Positions 1-8,034 of a stretch of 51,889 bases of DNA are shown in pieces (the stretch's first letter is position 1; each line of letters opens with the position of its first letter). The position numbers and the translations under genes are program-made. The notes under the pieces are model-generated. The model was not told the origin of the DNA. It was given only the letters and a program-made list of their open reading frames with translations, and ran no database searches. Source of the stretch: Cyclobacteriaceae bacterium (GTDB lineage: Bacteria > Bacteroidota > Bacteroidia > Cytophagales > Cyclobacteriaceae); contig JANQPQ010000022.1 of NCBI GenBank assembly GCA_028285445.1, forward strand, positions 1-51,889, read 5' to 3'.

Positions 1-76
1 CCAGTGAGTCGCCACCCATGATAAGCACGAACAGGCCTATGAAAAGGAGGAATATGTTCCAGAACATTCCGCTCAT
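1..76 (-). CDS. N-terminus of probable Na+/Ca2+ antiporter (partial)
   Basis: Only the first 25 codons are in the window; the gene runs off the left edge. The ATG at 76-74 overlaps the TGA of upp (75-73) as an ATGA junction, so the two genes are probably translationally coupled. The visible peptide is one hydrophobic segment (residues 4-19) followed by GGDSL, which resembles the first transmembrane helix and the G-x-D/E-x-L motif at the N-terminus of CaCA-family calcium/sodium exchangers of the YrbG type. This rests on about 25 residues, so the family call is tentative; another inner-membrane protein is possible. Confidence 0.45.
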   Translation of the reverse strand, partial: MSGMFWNIFLLFIGLFVLIMGGDSL

Positions 77-744
77 GGCAGTTTTATTCCGTAGCTTAAG
101 TCTCCTGCATCTCCTAAACCGGGCACGATGTAAGAATTTGCATCAAGCCTTTCATCTAGTGCTCCCGTCCACATTTTCACATTATGGTCATTCAACCCCT
201 TTTGCACGTAATCCACACCTTCCGGGGAAGCTATAATTGAAGCTATATGCCAATTAACAGGGGAGCCATTTTTGGCCAGGGTACTTATTGCCTCAACCAT
301 AGATTTGCCAGTCGCCAGCATTGGATCAATTACAATCACAGTTTTTCCCTCTAAGTCAGGAGCAGCTGAGTACTCGAGGTTTACCTTAATTTCTTCTTTC
401 GTTTCCTCATCACTTCCACTACTCTCAACACGGTAGGCCCCGATAAACCCTATTTCAGCTTCAGTAAAAATCCTCACAAAACCATTGAGCATTGGCACCG
501 CAGCCCTTAGTATACCTATCAGCACCACCTCGTCTTGAACTACACTTACCTCAGTAGTATCCAGAGGGGTATGGACAACCCGCGGTGCATAGGTAAATGT
601 TTTGGAAATTTCGTAAGCCAGAAGTTCACCAATTCTCTCGACGTTATTTCTAAACCTGGACCGATCGTTTTGAACAGACTTATCTCGAAGTTGGGCTAGA
701 TAGTTATTGGCAACGGTGTTAACGTTGTTAAGGGTGAAGATCAT
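73..744 (-). CDS. upp: Uracil phosphoribosyltransferase
   Basis: Converts uracil and PRPP to UMP in pyrimidine salvage; cytosolic. The protein has 223 residues, close to the usual 208-220. The PRPP-binding loop is at residues 136-149 (VIVIDPMLATGKSM), the LIGILRAA strand at 75-82, and the C-terminal uracil-contacting segment GDAGDLSYG near 210-218. The ATG at 744 gives a full-length N-terminus. It ends in an ATGA overlap with a probable cation exchanger. The 333 bases upstream carry inverted repeats that could form alternative leader structures (see 752-830). hpt, another salvage phosphoribosyltransferase, lies 1.3 kb away on the opposite strand. Confidence 0.95.
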   Translation of the reverse strand: MIFTLNNVNTVANNYLAQLRDKSVQNDRSRFRNNVERIGELLAYEISKTFTYAPRVVHTPLDTTEVSVVQDEVVLIGILRAAVPMLNGFVRIFTEAEIGFIGAYRVESSGSDEETKEEIKVNLEYSAAPDLEGKTVIVIDPMLATGKSMVEAISTLAKNGSPVNWHIASIIASPEGVDYVQKGLNDHNVKMWTGALDERLDANSYIVPGLGDAGDLSYGIKLP

Positions 745-751
745 TCAGGTT

Positions 752-830
752 AGGTGCGCTCAGGGTTTAGGATTTCAACTGAGGAACAGCACTCGGCTTC
801 GGCAACTTATAAGCACCTGCCAAATCCTAA
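752..830 (-). promoter_or_regulatory. Interleaved inverted repeats in the upp leader region
   Basis: The gap 745-1077 holds no convincing gene. Read on the minus strand towards upp, TTAGGATTT (830-822) can pair perfectly with AAATCCTAA (775-767), and AGGTGC (818-813) with GCACCT (757-752). The pairs interleave in the order A-B-A'-B', so they would form a pseudoknot or two mutually exclusive hairpins. No U-tract follows, so a classical terminator is not visible. The 6-bp pairing is easily due to chance and the 9-bp one could be. A further AATCCTAAT copy lies near 886-894. No clear promoter was found for upp or for the gene at 1078. Confidence 0.3.
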
Positions 831-1077
831 TTCCTCCTCGATCCGGCTAAAGATATGCAATTGGGTCAGATAAAAAAACGATCGGAATCCTAATCTAAGT
901 CAATGCAGAAAAATTGAATATATTTCTTAAATCTTACATAGTTATTCTGCTTTAAATACACATTATAAATCTATTTTGTGTCATTCTGTTGCGTATTCTT
1001 ATGGAAATTGATAAAAATCTTACCTGCCGTATTTGCTCGTTTTCCCCTATCTTCGATGCGAGATTAAACCGGCTTAG

Positions 1078-1989
1078 ATGCAATTATTAAAAGAGCTTTG
1101 TGCAGTACATGGCCCCTCCGGAAACGAAGGAGAAATAAAAGACTTTATTCTGAAATATATCAAGAAGAACAAAAGCAAATGGTCCTCCTCCCCCCAAATC
1201 ATAGATGGCGACAACTGGCAAGATTGCCTTCTGCTAAAATTTGGCAAACCGAAGACCGCCATTCTCACCCACATCGATACCACGGGATTTACGGTGCGGT
1301 ATCAAGATCAACTGGTACCAATCGGGGGGCCGGTTGTTAGGTCAGGTTATCGACTTAAAGGCAGGGATAGTCTTGGAGAAATTGAGTGCGAGCTGAAAGT
1401 TCATAAGAATAAAACACTTAGCTACGATTTTCCACGTGCGATCGATAGAGGAACCGACCTTACATTCAAAACCGACTTCCTAGAGACTAAGAGTTACGTA
1501 CAGTCCTGCTATATGGACAATCGACTTGGCAACTATGCGGCGTTAAAAGTGGCTGAGACTCTAAAGAACGGCGTCATTGCGTTTACAACCTGGGAAGAAC
1601 ATGGTGGTGGATCGGTACCTTATGTCGTTCGGCATTTGTGGGAGGAATACAATATTCGCCAAATCCTGATCTGCGACATTACCTGGGTAACTGATGGTGT
1701 TAGTCATGGTAACGGCGTGGCCATATCCATGCGTGATAGGAATATACCTCGCAGGCAATTCATTGATAGAGTAATTGGCCTGGCTGAAGAATCCGGAATT
1801 GATTTTCAATTGGAAATAGAGGGTGACGGTTCAAGCGATGGTCGTGAGGTACAGTTATCACCCTATCCCATCGACTGGTGCTTCATTGGGGCCCCCGAAG
1901 ATAATGTGCACTCACCAAATGAAAAGGTCCACAAACGTGATATTCAATCTATGATTGATCTCTATGCCTTCCTTATGAAAAAGCTTTAA
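1078..1989 (+). CDS. M42/M20-type metallo-aminopeptidase
   Basis: A probable cytosolic two-zinc exopeptidase (glutamyl aminopeptidase/cellulase M type). Metal ligands seen in order are His in LTHIDTTGF (around residue 65), Asp in YMDNR (around 145), the Glu pair in TTWEEHGGG (around 170), Asp in ICDITWV (around 200) and His in DNVHSPNEK near the C-terminus, where the family has its last ligand. At 303 residues it is somewhat shorter than typical M42 enzymes (340-360). The ATG at 1078 places AVHGPSGNEGE at residues 8-18, as usual in the family. It is 78 bases upstream of hpt and may head the hpt-adk-obg run. Substrate unknown. Confidence 0.8.
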   Translation: MQLLKELCAVHGPSGNEGEIKDFILKYIKKNKSKWSSSPQIIDGDNWQDCLLLKFGKPKTAILTHIDTTGFTVRYQDQLVPIGGPVVRSGYRLKGRDSLGEIECELKVHKNKTLSYDFPRAIDRGTDLTFKTDFLETKSYVQSCYMDNRLGNYAALKVAETLKNGVIAFTTWEEHGGGSVPYVVRHLWEEYNIRQILICDITWVTDGVSHGNGVAISMRDRNIPRRQFIDRVIGLAEESGIDFQLEIEGDGSSDGREVQLSPYPIDWCFIGAPEDNVHSPNEKVHKRDIQSMIDLYAFLMKKL

Positions 1990-2067
1990 GCTATTCCAAA
2001 TAACAATTGTTTAGAGCCCAATCCACTGATTAAGTGCTATATTTGCTGGCCTTAAAAGCAGCCCGGG

Positions 2068-2592
2068 ATGAAGGTAAAAGACAAGGATTTTAAGATCTAT
2101 CTAACTAAAGACGAAATTCAGAGCAAGGTTGGAGATATAGCTCAGGCTATAGGTGCCGACTATAAAGATGAATGCCCGTTGTTTATTGCTATTCTCAATG
2201 GGTCCTTCATGTTTGCTGCCGATTTAATGAAAAAGATAGATCTTGAGTCTGAAATCTCTTTTGTAAAGGTGGCCTCCTATTCAAAAATGGAAAGTACCGG
2301 TAACTTGAAAGAGCTTATTGGTTTAAACGAAAATATATTCAATCGATCCGTTATCCTGATAGAGGACATAATCGATTCCGGAAAGACAATGGAGAACTTG
2401 CTTGAGAAGTTAACCGAATTGGGACCAAAATCGGTAGAAGTTGCAACACTCCTCATAAAGCCGGAGGCACTTGCTACTAATTTGAAGATCAAGTACGTCG
2501 GATTTGAAATACCTAATGATTTCGTGATCGGATATGGTCTTGACTATGACGGCCTGGGACGGAATCTTGAAGACATTTACCAGGTGAAGTAA
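2068..2592 (+). CDS. hpt: Hypoxanthine phosphoribosyltransferase
   Basis: Salvages hypoxanthine and/or guanine with PRPP to give IMP/GMP in the cytosol. The 174-residue length is typical. The PRPP loop is at residues 95-108 (VILIEDIIDSGKTM), preceded by ILNGSFMFAADL (42-53) and SFVKVASYS (64-72), which form the active-site frame, and followed by the purine-binding region FEIPNDFVIGYGLDY. The stop codon is 7 bases before adk, so the two are almost certainly cotranscribed, pairing purine salvage with nucleotide phosphorylation. Confidence 0.95.
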   Translation: MKVKDKDFKIYLTKDEIQSKVGDIAQAIGADYKDECPLFIAILNGSFMFAADLMKKIDLESEISFVKVASYSKMESTGNLKELIGLNENIFNRSVILIEDIIDSGKTMENLLEKLTELGPKSVEVATLLIKPEALATNLKIKYVGFEIPNDFVIGYGLDYDGLGRNLEDIYQVK

Positions 2593-2599
2593 AACGAAT

Positions 2600-3187
2600 A
2601 TGAATAAACTTAATATAGTACTATTCGGACCTCCCGGTGCTGGTAAAGGCACTCAAAGCGAACTAATAATCAAAGAGTTTAACCTAACCCACATCTCTAC
2701 GGGCGACCTTTTTCGAAAACACATTGGAGAAGGTACTGAGTTGGGTAAGGAAGCACAGCGCTACATGGATGAAGGCGAATTAGTGCCCGATCAACTGGTT
2801 ATTGATATGGTTGAAGCAAAACTTAGCGAGAATCATACTACTACTGGATTCATATTTGACGGGTTCCCCAGAACAGTGAATCAAGCGGAAGCCCTGGATA
2901 AACTACTCGATAGGGTCAGCAATCCCATAGCTGTAACTATTGCCTTAGAAGTTCCCGAAGAGGAGCTAAAGCGCAGACTGCTTGAGCGCGGAAAAACCAG
3001 CGGCCGCCCTGACGATCAAAATGAAGAGAAGGTAAATACACGAATAAGCGTATACCTGGCAGAAACGCTACCCGTTGCTACCTATTACAAAGAGCAGTCG
3101 AAGTTTAGCAGCGTTGATGGCATAGGCTCTATTGAAGATATCTTTGCAAGGATTTCGCAAGCTATTGCTTCTCACTCAACCATCTAA
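2600..3187 (+). CDS. adk: Adenylate kinase
   Basis: Catalyses AMP + ATP = 2 ADP. The P-loop GPPGAGKGT is at residues 10-18 (Lys16). The AMP-binding region STGDLFR is near residue 35 and FDGFPRT near 88. The LID region is short (GRPDDQNEEKVNTR) and has no four-cysteine zinc site, so this is the short-LID type; 195 residues fits. It sits 7 bases after hpt and 21 bases before obg, an order I recall as recurring in related bacteria (not checked here). Confidence 0.96.
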   Translation: MNKLNIVLFGPPGAGKGTQSELIIKEFNLTHISTGDLFRKHIGEGTELGKEAQRYMDEGELVPDQLVIDMVEAKLSENHTTTGFIFDGFPRTVNQAEALDKLLDRVSNPIAVTIALEVPEEELKRRLLERGKTSGRPDDQNEEKVNTRISVYLAETLPVATYYKEQSKFSSVDGIGSIEDIFARISQAIASHSTI

Positions 3188-3208
3188 CCGCGAGCTAATT
3201 GGAAAGTC

Positions 3209-4204
3209 GTGCCATCAAGCAACTTCATAGACCATGTAAAGATCTGCTGTCGGTCGGGAGCTGGCGGCGCAGGATCAGTACACTTTAGGCGCGAAAAGTT
3301 TGTGCCGAAAGGAGGACCCGATGGCGGTGATGGTGGCCGCGGTGGTCACATCATTCTAAGGGGTAATTCTCAGCTTTGGACATTACTGCACCTTAAGTAT
3401 CGTAAGCACGTAATTGCCGGCAATGGCAAACCTGGGGAAGGGGGCAATCGATTTGGGGCTCAAGGAGAAGATGTAGTTCTGGAAGTACCGATTGGCACCA
3501 TTGCCAGGGAAGCGGATTCAGGTAAACAACGAATTGAAATTGCAGCCGACGGCCAGGAGGAAATACTGGTCTCAGGTGGTAGAGGAGGCCTGGGTAATGA
3601 TCATTTTAAGACTTCAACCAAGCAAGCTCCAATGCATGCGCAACCAGGAGAACCAGGTCAGGAAGAATGGATGGTATTGGAACTTAAGCTGCTAGCGGAT
3701 GTGGGTTTAGTTGGCTTTCCCAATGCTGGCAAATCAACGCTGCTTTCCGTAGTCTCTGCAGCCACTCCGGAAATTGCCGATTACCCCTTCACCACCTTAG
3801 TACCAAATCTTGGCGTGGTGGCCTATCGCGACTTCAAATCATTCGTTATGGCTGATATCCCCGGGATTATTGAAGGGGCTTCGGAAGGGAAAGGTCTGGG
3901 AACCAGATTCCTCAGACATATAGAGAGGAATTCTGTGCTGCTTTTTATGATTCCCGTCGACAGCAATGATATTCGTGCTGAGTTCGAAATTCTTCTTAAA
4001 GAACTGGAATCTCACAATCCAGAGCTTCTGGACAAACAAAGACTGCTTGCCATTACCAAAAGTGATCTCATCGACGAAGAATTAGAGGCCGAAATAAAAG
4101 CCGAGTTACCAGAAGGAATAAATACAGTGTTTATTTCTTCGGTTGCCAACGTGGGCATTGATCAACTAAAGGATAAGCTTTGGCTGGCGCTGCAGGAAGA
4201 CTAA
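3209..4204 (+). CDS. obg: GTPase Obg/CgtA
   Basis: Ribosome-associated GTPase involved in 50S maturation and growth control. The N-terminal glycine-rich Obg fold has [16 protein letters not shown] at 15-30 and [12 protein letters not shown] at 35-46. The G domain has G1 GFPNAGKST (169-177), G3 DIPG (216-219), the switch region [11 protein letters not shown]4 TKSD (285-288) and G5 SS. At 331 residues it has the Obg and G domains but no C-terminal OCT domain. I chose the GTG at 3209 because [10 protein letters not shown], the usual Obg N-terminus, follows directly. Its TAA forms part of the first of two tandem TAATGTCA repeats ahead of grpE. Confidence 0.95.
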   Translation: MPSSNFIDHVKICCRSGAGGAGSVHFRREKFVPKGGPDGGDGGRGGHIILRGNSQLWTLLHLKYRKHVIAGNGKPGEGGNRFGAQGEDVVLEVPIGTIAREADSGKQRIEIAADGQEEILVSGGRGGLGNDHFKTSTKQAPMHAQPGEPGQEEWMVLELKLLADVGLVGFPNAGKSTLLSVVSAATPEIADYPFTTLVPNLGVVAYRDFKSFVMADIPGIIEGASEGKGLGTRFLRHIERNSVLLFMIPVDSNDIRAEFEILLKELESHNPELLDKQRLLAITKSDLIDEELEAEIKAELPEGINTVFISSVANVGIDQLKDKLWLALQED

Positions 4205-4245
4205 TGTCATAATGTCATATTTATCTCTTTGGCAAAAAAATTGAC
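4202..4245 (+). promoter_or_regulatory. Probable heat-shock control region of grpE-dnaJ
   Basis: Two perfect tandem copies of TAATGTCA (4202-4209, 4210-4217) are followed by TTGGCA (4229-4234), six A residues and TTGAC (4241-4245), ending 43 bases before the grpE ATG. GG and the downstream G are separated by exactly 10 bases, the geometry of sigma-54 promoters (TGGCAYRNNNNTTGCW), but the -12 GC is GA. The same arrangement precedes dnaK (13685-13729). A shared chaperone promoter is inferred; which sigma factor reads it is unknown. Confidence 0.5.
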
Positions 4246-4288
4246 AACCTGACCTTAATCAATAGTACTTAATCGGAAGAATTGAAGA

Positions 4289-4906
4289 ATGAAGGAAAAC
4301 TTGGAAGACAATAAGGTTCAAAATCAAGAGGAAATAGCTCCTGAAGAGCAACAAACTGGGGATCAAGAAACATCAGCTGAGGAAAAAGCAGGTTCTGAAG
4401 AAACAGGTAGCGAATCTTCTAACGGTGCCGAGACAGAGGAAAATGAATCGGCAGAGGAAAGTTCACCTTCAGCCAGCGACGAATTGGCAGAGATGAAGGA
4501 GAAGTATCTTCGCCTCTATTCAGAATTCGATAACTATCGGCGCCGAACTTCAAAAGAGCGTTTAGAGCTGATTCAAACTGCCAATGAGGAGTTAATGCTG
4601 GTCTTAATTCCAATTCTCGATGATTTTCAACGTGCGGAAGGAACTTTTGCCGATTCTGATAAATCGGCAGTGGAGGACGGTGTTAGGCTAATAACCCAAA
4701 AATTGCAAAAACAACTGCAGCAAAAGGGACTAAAGGCCATGGCTGTGAAAGCCGGAGATAAATTCGATCCTGAAATTCACGAGGCCATCTCGCAAATGCC
4801 TGTGAAGAGCAAAAAAGAAAAGGGTAAAATCATCGACATTATTGAGGATGGGTACTATTTAGGAGAAAAAGTAATTCGCTTCGCGAAAGTAGTAATAGGA
4901 AGCTAG
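4289..4906 (+). CDS. grpE: Nucleotide exchange factor GrpE
   Basis: Releases ADP from DnaK to drive the Hsp70 cycle. The first 65 or so residues are a Glu/Gln/Ser-rich acidic tail. A coiled-coil segment follows ([18 protein letters not shown] and onwards), then the four-helix dimer region with [10 protein letters not shown], and the C-terminal beta-wing with [15 protein letters not shown] and [17 protein letters not shown], the GrpE signature. The length of 205 residues is normal. It is one base upstream of dnaJ and is preceded by the tandem TGTCA/TTGGCA-N6-TTGA element shared with dnaK. Confidence 0.95.
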   Translation: MKENLEDNKVQNQEEIAPEEQQTGDQETSAEEKAGSEETGSESSNGAETEENESAEESSPSASDELAEMKEKYLRLYSEFDNYRRRTSKERLELIQTANEELMLVLIPILDDFQRAEGTFADSDKSAVEDGVRLITQKLQKQLQQKGLKAMAVKAGDKFDPEIHEAISQMPVKSKKEKGKIIDIIEDGYYLGEKVIRFAKVVIGS

Positions 4907-4907
4907 C

Positions 4908-6017
4908 ATGGCCAAGAGAGATTATTATGAAATTTTAGGAGTTGGGGAATCGGCCGGCCAGGACGAGATCAAAAAAGCCTATCGGAAAATTGCGTTAAAG
5001 TATCACCCTGATAAGAACCCTGATGATAATTCCGCAGAGGAAAAATTCAAGGAAGCTGCCGAAGCTTATGAAGTCCTCAGTAATCCTGAGAAGCGCCAAC
5101 GTTATGATCAATTCGGCCACCAGGGTGTTAATGGAGGCGGATTTAGTGGAGGCGGTATGTCGATGGATGATATTTTCTCTCAATTCGGCGACATATTTGG
5201 AGGCGGTAGCCCCTTCGAAAGCTTCTTTGGTGGCGGGCGAAGCTCCAGAACCCGCAAGGGCTCTAACCTACGCATAAAGCTCAAGTTAACACTAGAGGAA
5301 ATTGCCGAAGGTGTAGAAAAGAAAATAAAAGTAAAAAGACTGGTTACAGCCGAGGGTGTTACCTTCAAAACCTGCTCTACCTGTCAAGGTCAAGGCCAGG
5401 TAAGAAAAGTAATGAATACCATGCTGGGTCAAATGGTTTCCACAACAAGCTGCCCTAATTGCGGCGGCTCGGGCCAGATGATCGACCAAAGGCCCCCTGG
5501 CGTAGATAGTAACGGTCTTCAATACAAAGAAGAGGTTATACCTATCAAGATACCAGCCGGGGTTGGTGATGGCATGCAGCTATCAATGTCTGGCAAAGGC
5601 AATGAACCTCCCGGCGGTGGCGTTGCTGGCGACCTGCTGATCGTTATTGAAGAAACAGCCCACGAACTACTAACCAGGGATGGAAACAACCTCATTTTCG
5701 ACTTATATATAAACTTTGTTGATGCTGCCTTGGGCACATCGTTGGAAGTACCTACCATCAATGGTCGCGTAAAGATTAAAATTGATCCTGGTACACAAAG
5801 CGGCAAAATATTGAGATTACGAGGCAAAGGCATCAGGGATATTAATGGCTATGGTAGTGGAGATCAACTGGTGCACGTCAATATTTGGACTCCCAAGTCT
5901 CTATCACCAGAGGAAAAAAGCAAGCTTGAAAGTCTACGGGAATCCCCTAACTTTCAGCCTAAACCGGGCAAAAACGACCGGGGCTTCTTTGAGAAGATGA
6001 GGGAATTTTTTCAGTAG
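4908..6017 (+). CDS. dnaJ: Chaperone DnaJ with a single zinc centre
   Basis: J-domain cochaperone that delivers clients to DnaK and stimulates its ATPase. The J domain covers residues 4-68 with HPD at 33-35. A Gly/Phe-rich linker follows (71-115), then the substrate-binding beta-domains and dimerisation region. The cysteine-rich region has only two CxxCxGxG motifs (C156/C159 and C182/C185) instead of the usual four, so only one zinc ion can be bound. The reading frame is intact across this stretch, so it is a compact variant and not damage. One base separates it from grpE; cotranscription is near certain. Confidence 0.95.
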   Translation: MAKRDYYEILGVGESAGQDEIKKAYRKIALKYHPDKNPDDNSAEEKFKEAAEAYEVLSNPEKRQRYDQFGHQGVNGGGFSGGGMSMDDIFSQFGDIFGGGSPFESFFGGGRSSRTRKGSNLRIKLKLTLEEIAEGVEKKIKVKRLVTAEGVTFKTCSTCQGQGQVRKVMNTMLGQMVSTTSCPNCGGSGQMIDQRPPGVDSNGLQYKEEVIPIKIPAGVGDGMQLSMSGKGNEPPGGGVAGDLLIVIEETAHELLTRDGNNLIFDLYINFVDAALGTSLEVPTINGRVKIKIDPGTQSGKILRLRGKGIRDINGYGSGDQLVHVNIWTPKSLSPEEKSKLESLRESPNFQPKPGKNDRGFFEKMREFFQ

Positions 6018-6039
6018 AAAGTCTTTTTATTACTTATTT

Positions 6040-6054
6040 GTTACAACATGTAAC
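6040..6054. repeat. Short palindrome upstream of the secreted protein gene
   Basis: GTTACA-aca-TGTAAC, arms at 6040-6045 and 6049-6054, lies 30 bases before the ATG at 6085 and 23 bases after the dnaJ stop. It has operator-like symmetry, but no regulator is identified. A 12-bp matched dyad may arise by chance in AT-rich DNA. Confidence 0.3.
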
Positions 6055-6084
6055 TCCCGCTTAATTTTCCCGTAATTATAGGGC

Positions 6085-6975
6085 ATGCGGCGATACTTAA
6101 TACCATTAAGTCTGGGAGTACTATACTCAACGCTTTCCTATTCTCAAGTAAAAAAGCAGTTCTCAGTAAAGAAGGAAAGTCACTTTGAAACGGTGAATTT
6201 TAGCTTTAACCTACCCTCAGGAACCTGCTACTTAAGCCCCAAACAAAATGTTGATCCCATCAATGTTTATAGCAATCAGGAAATTGGTAACTACCAACAT
6301 AACTTCAAAAAGGAAATAAATAATCAGGTTTATTACGTAGATATTAACCTGGAAGAAAGAGAATCTGACAGCTACGGACAAAGTGTTTCTCACAGTATTT
6401 TCACCAAAGCCAATCAGGCCGAAAGTCAGTTGTGGAAAATCTATTTGTCAGATGATACAAACTACGACCTTAATTTACATTACGGTATTGGCGATGCCTA
6501 CCTGGATCTTTCAGGACTGGCAATAAACAAACTTCATATTCAAACAGGAAGCGCGAATGTTAATGTGGGCTACTTGTCAGAGGTTGCCAACCAGGTAAAA
6601 ATGGATACTTTTCAGGTTAAGGTTGATCTGGGATCGTTGCAAATAAGGCGAATGGATCTGTCTAATGCCAGCAATGTAATTGCTGATGTTGGTTTTGGTG
6701 ACCTCTACCTTGATTACTCAGTGGCATCAAAAAACAAATGCCAGGTAGTAGCCAGCGTTGGTGCCGGCGATCTTGTGGTGGCAGTTCCAGCATCTTCAAC
6801 ACCTGTAATAGTTAAAGTTGAAGACTCATTTCTATGTAGAGTGAAGCTCGCCAAGGGTTTCAAAGAGATTCGAGACAATGTCTATGTTAATGGTGCTTAC
6901 AACGCCAGTGCCGAGAATCTCATGACTTTCAACCTTGATGTTTCCATGGGTAACATCATTTTTAAGGAGAAGTAA
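6085..6975 (+). CDS. Secreted protein with LiaF/toast-rack-like beta repeats
   Basis: Function unknown. Residues 1-21 form a signal peptide ending at YSQ, so the protein is exported. The rest lacks membrane segments and from residue 130 shows regularly spaced G-x-G-D-hydrophobic motifs (GIGDAYLDLSGL, GFGDLYLDYS, GAGDLVVAVP, SMGNIIF). This pattern is seen in the beta-solenoid domains of DUF4097, LiaF C-terminal and toast_rack families. The match is by motif style only. ATG 6085 is the only sensible start. It is monocistronic between dnaJ and the ABC exporter; a 15-bp palindrome precedes it. Confidence 0.7.
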   Translation: MRRYLIPLSLGVLYSTLSYSQVKKQFSVKKESHFETVNFSFNLPSGTCYLSPKQNVDPINVYSNQEIGNYQHNFKKEINNQVYYVDINLEERESDSYGQSVSHSIFTKANQAESQLWKIYLSDDTNYDLNLHYGIGDAYLDLSGLAINKLHIQTGSANVNVGYLSEVANQVKMDTFQVKVDLGSLQIRRMDLSNASNVIADVGFGDLYLDYSVASKNKCQVVASVGAGDLVVAVPASSTPVIVKVEDSFLCRVKLAKGFKEIRDNVYVNGAYNASAENLMTFNLDVSMGNIIFKEK

Positions 6976-7057
6976 AAACACATTCCCCATCTTATTGGTT
7001 AATTGAACTGGGCCAGTAACCGCTCAAAAGTTTTGGGTGCCCGGCTGCTTTTTAATA

Positions 7058-7085
7058 TATACTTTTGCATCTTCGCAAAAGTATA
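7058..7085 (+). promoter_or_regulatory. Perfect 11-bp inverted repeat on the ABC exporter promoter
   Basis: TATACTTTTGC (7058-7068) is mirrored exactly by GCAAAAGTATA (7075-7085) around a 6-base centre. The left arm contains TACTTTTG (7060-7067), a perfect TAnnTTTG -7 element, and the expected transcription start falls near the centre. A repressor bound here would block the promoter; alternatively the nascent RNA starts with the right arm. No clear -33 TTTG at 19-21 bases was seen (TTTG at 7032-7035 is 24 bases away). The start codon of the ATPase is 31 bases downstream. Confidence 0.55.
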
Positions 7086-7116
7086 AGCACACAGTTCACC
7101 GCTAAAAATCAATCAA

Positions 7117-8034
7117 TTGGAAATACTCGAAGCAAAGAACATTCACAAAAGCTATGCTGAACATAAGGCCCTTGAGGACGTCAGCATCAGCATCCCAAAG
7201 CAGTCGGTATTTGGGCTCTTGGGCCCTAATGGCGCTGGCAAAACAACATTGATCAGAATTATTAATCAGATCATTGAAGCAGATCAGGGTGACATTCTTA
7301 TTAAAGGAGAGAAACTAAATCCCAACCATATCAGGCTGATTGGATACCTGCCGGAAGAAAGAGGCCTTTACAAGAAAATGAAAGTTGGCGAGCAGCTTAT
7401 CTATCTGGGTGAATTACGCGGTCTGTCTCACCGTGACGCCATTGAGAAAAGTAAAGCTTGGGTTGTTAAGCTCGACATCAAAGAATGGTGGAATAAGAAA
7501 ATTGAAGACTTATCTAAGGGCATGGCCCAGAAGATTCAGTTTATTTCCACGGTAATGCATGAGCCAGAGATAATTATTCTCGATGAACCATTTTCTGGTT
7601 TCGACCCGGTAAATGCCAACCTGATCAAAGATGAAATTCTTGAACTCCGGGACAATGGGTCAACCATAATCTTCAGTACTCACCGCATGGAATCGGTAGA
7701 GCAAATGTGCGACCACATAGCACTGATCAATAAATCGCAAAAAATACTAGATGGTACAAAGAAGGAGATTAAGGAATCGTACAAAGCCAACACCTTCGTA
7801 GTAGAACACAATAACGAGTTAAATGGAACATTATCGGGAGGGTATGAACTGCTAGAGAATTCGAAATTGGATGAGAACTACTACCAGTCAGTGATTAAGA
7901 TAAACGACGGCACTGGCCCAAATGAACTCATCAGGAATCTAATCCAGAAAGTTGAGGTACACTCATTTGTTGAAAGGATTCCTAGCATTAACGACATATT
8001 TATAGCCAAAGTGGAGGGGAAAAGCCATGAATAA
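7117..8034 (+). CDS. ABC exporter ATP-binding subunit (NatA-like)
   Basis: Energises the membrane subunit encoded next to it. Walker A GPNGAGKT is at 36-43 (Lys42), the signature LSKGMAQKIQ around 132-141, Walker B IIILDEP near 158, and the H-loop in STHRMESVEQM near 190. Residues 220-300 form a C-terminal extension typical of this export subfamily (DUF4162-like). Translation starts at TTG 7117, since no in-frame ATG gives the EILEAKNIHKSY N-terminus. The 3' end overlaps the permease gene by 8 bases. A sodium or drug export role is suggested only by resemblance to NatAB. Confidence 0.88.
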   Translation: MEILEAKNIHKSYAEHKALEDVSISIPKQSVFGLLGPNGAGKTTLIRIINQIIEADQGDILIKGEKLNPNHIRLIGYLPEERGLYKKMKVGEQLIYLGELRGLSHRDAIEKSKAWVVKLDIKEWWNKKIEDLSKGMAQKIQFISTVMHEPEIIILDEPFSGFDPVNANLIKDEILELRDNGSTIIFSTHRMESVEQMCDHIALINKSQKILDGTKKEIKESYKANTFVVEHNNELNGTLSGGYELLENSKLDENYYQSVIKINDGTGPNELIRNLIQKVEVHSFVERIPSINDIFIAKVEGKSHE

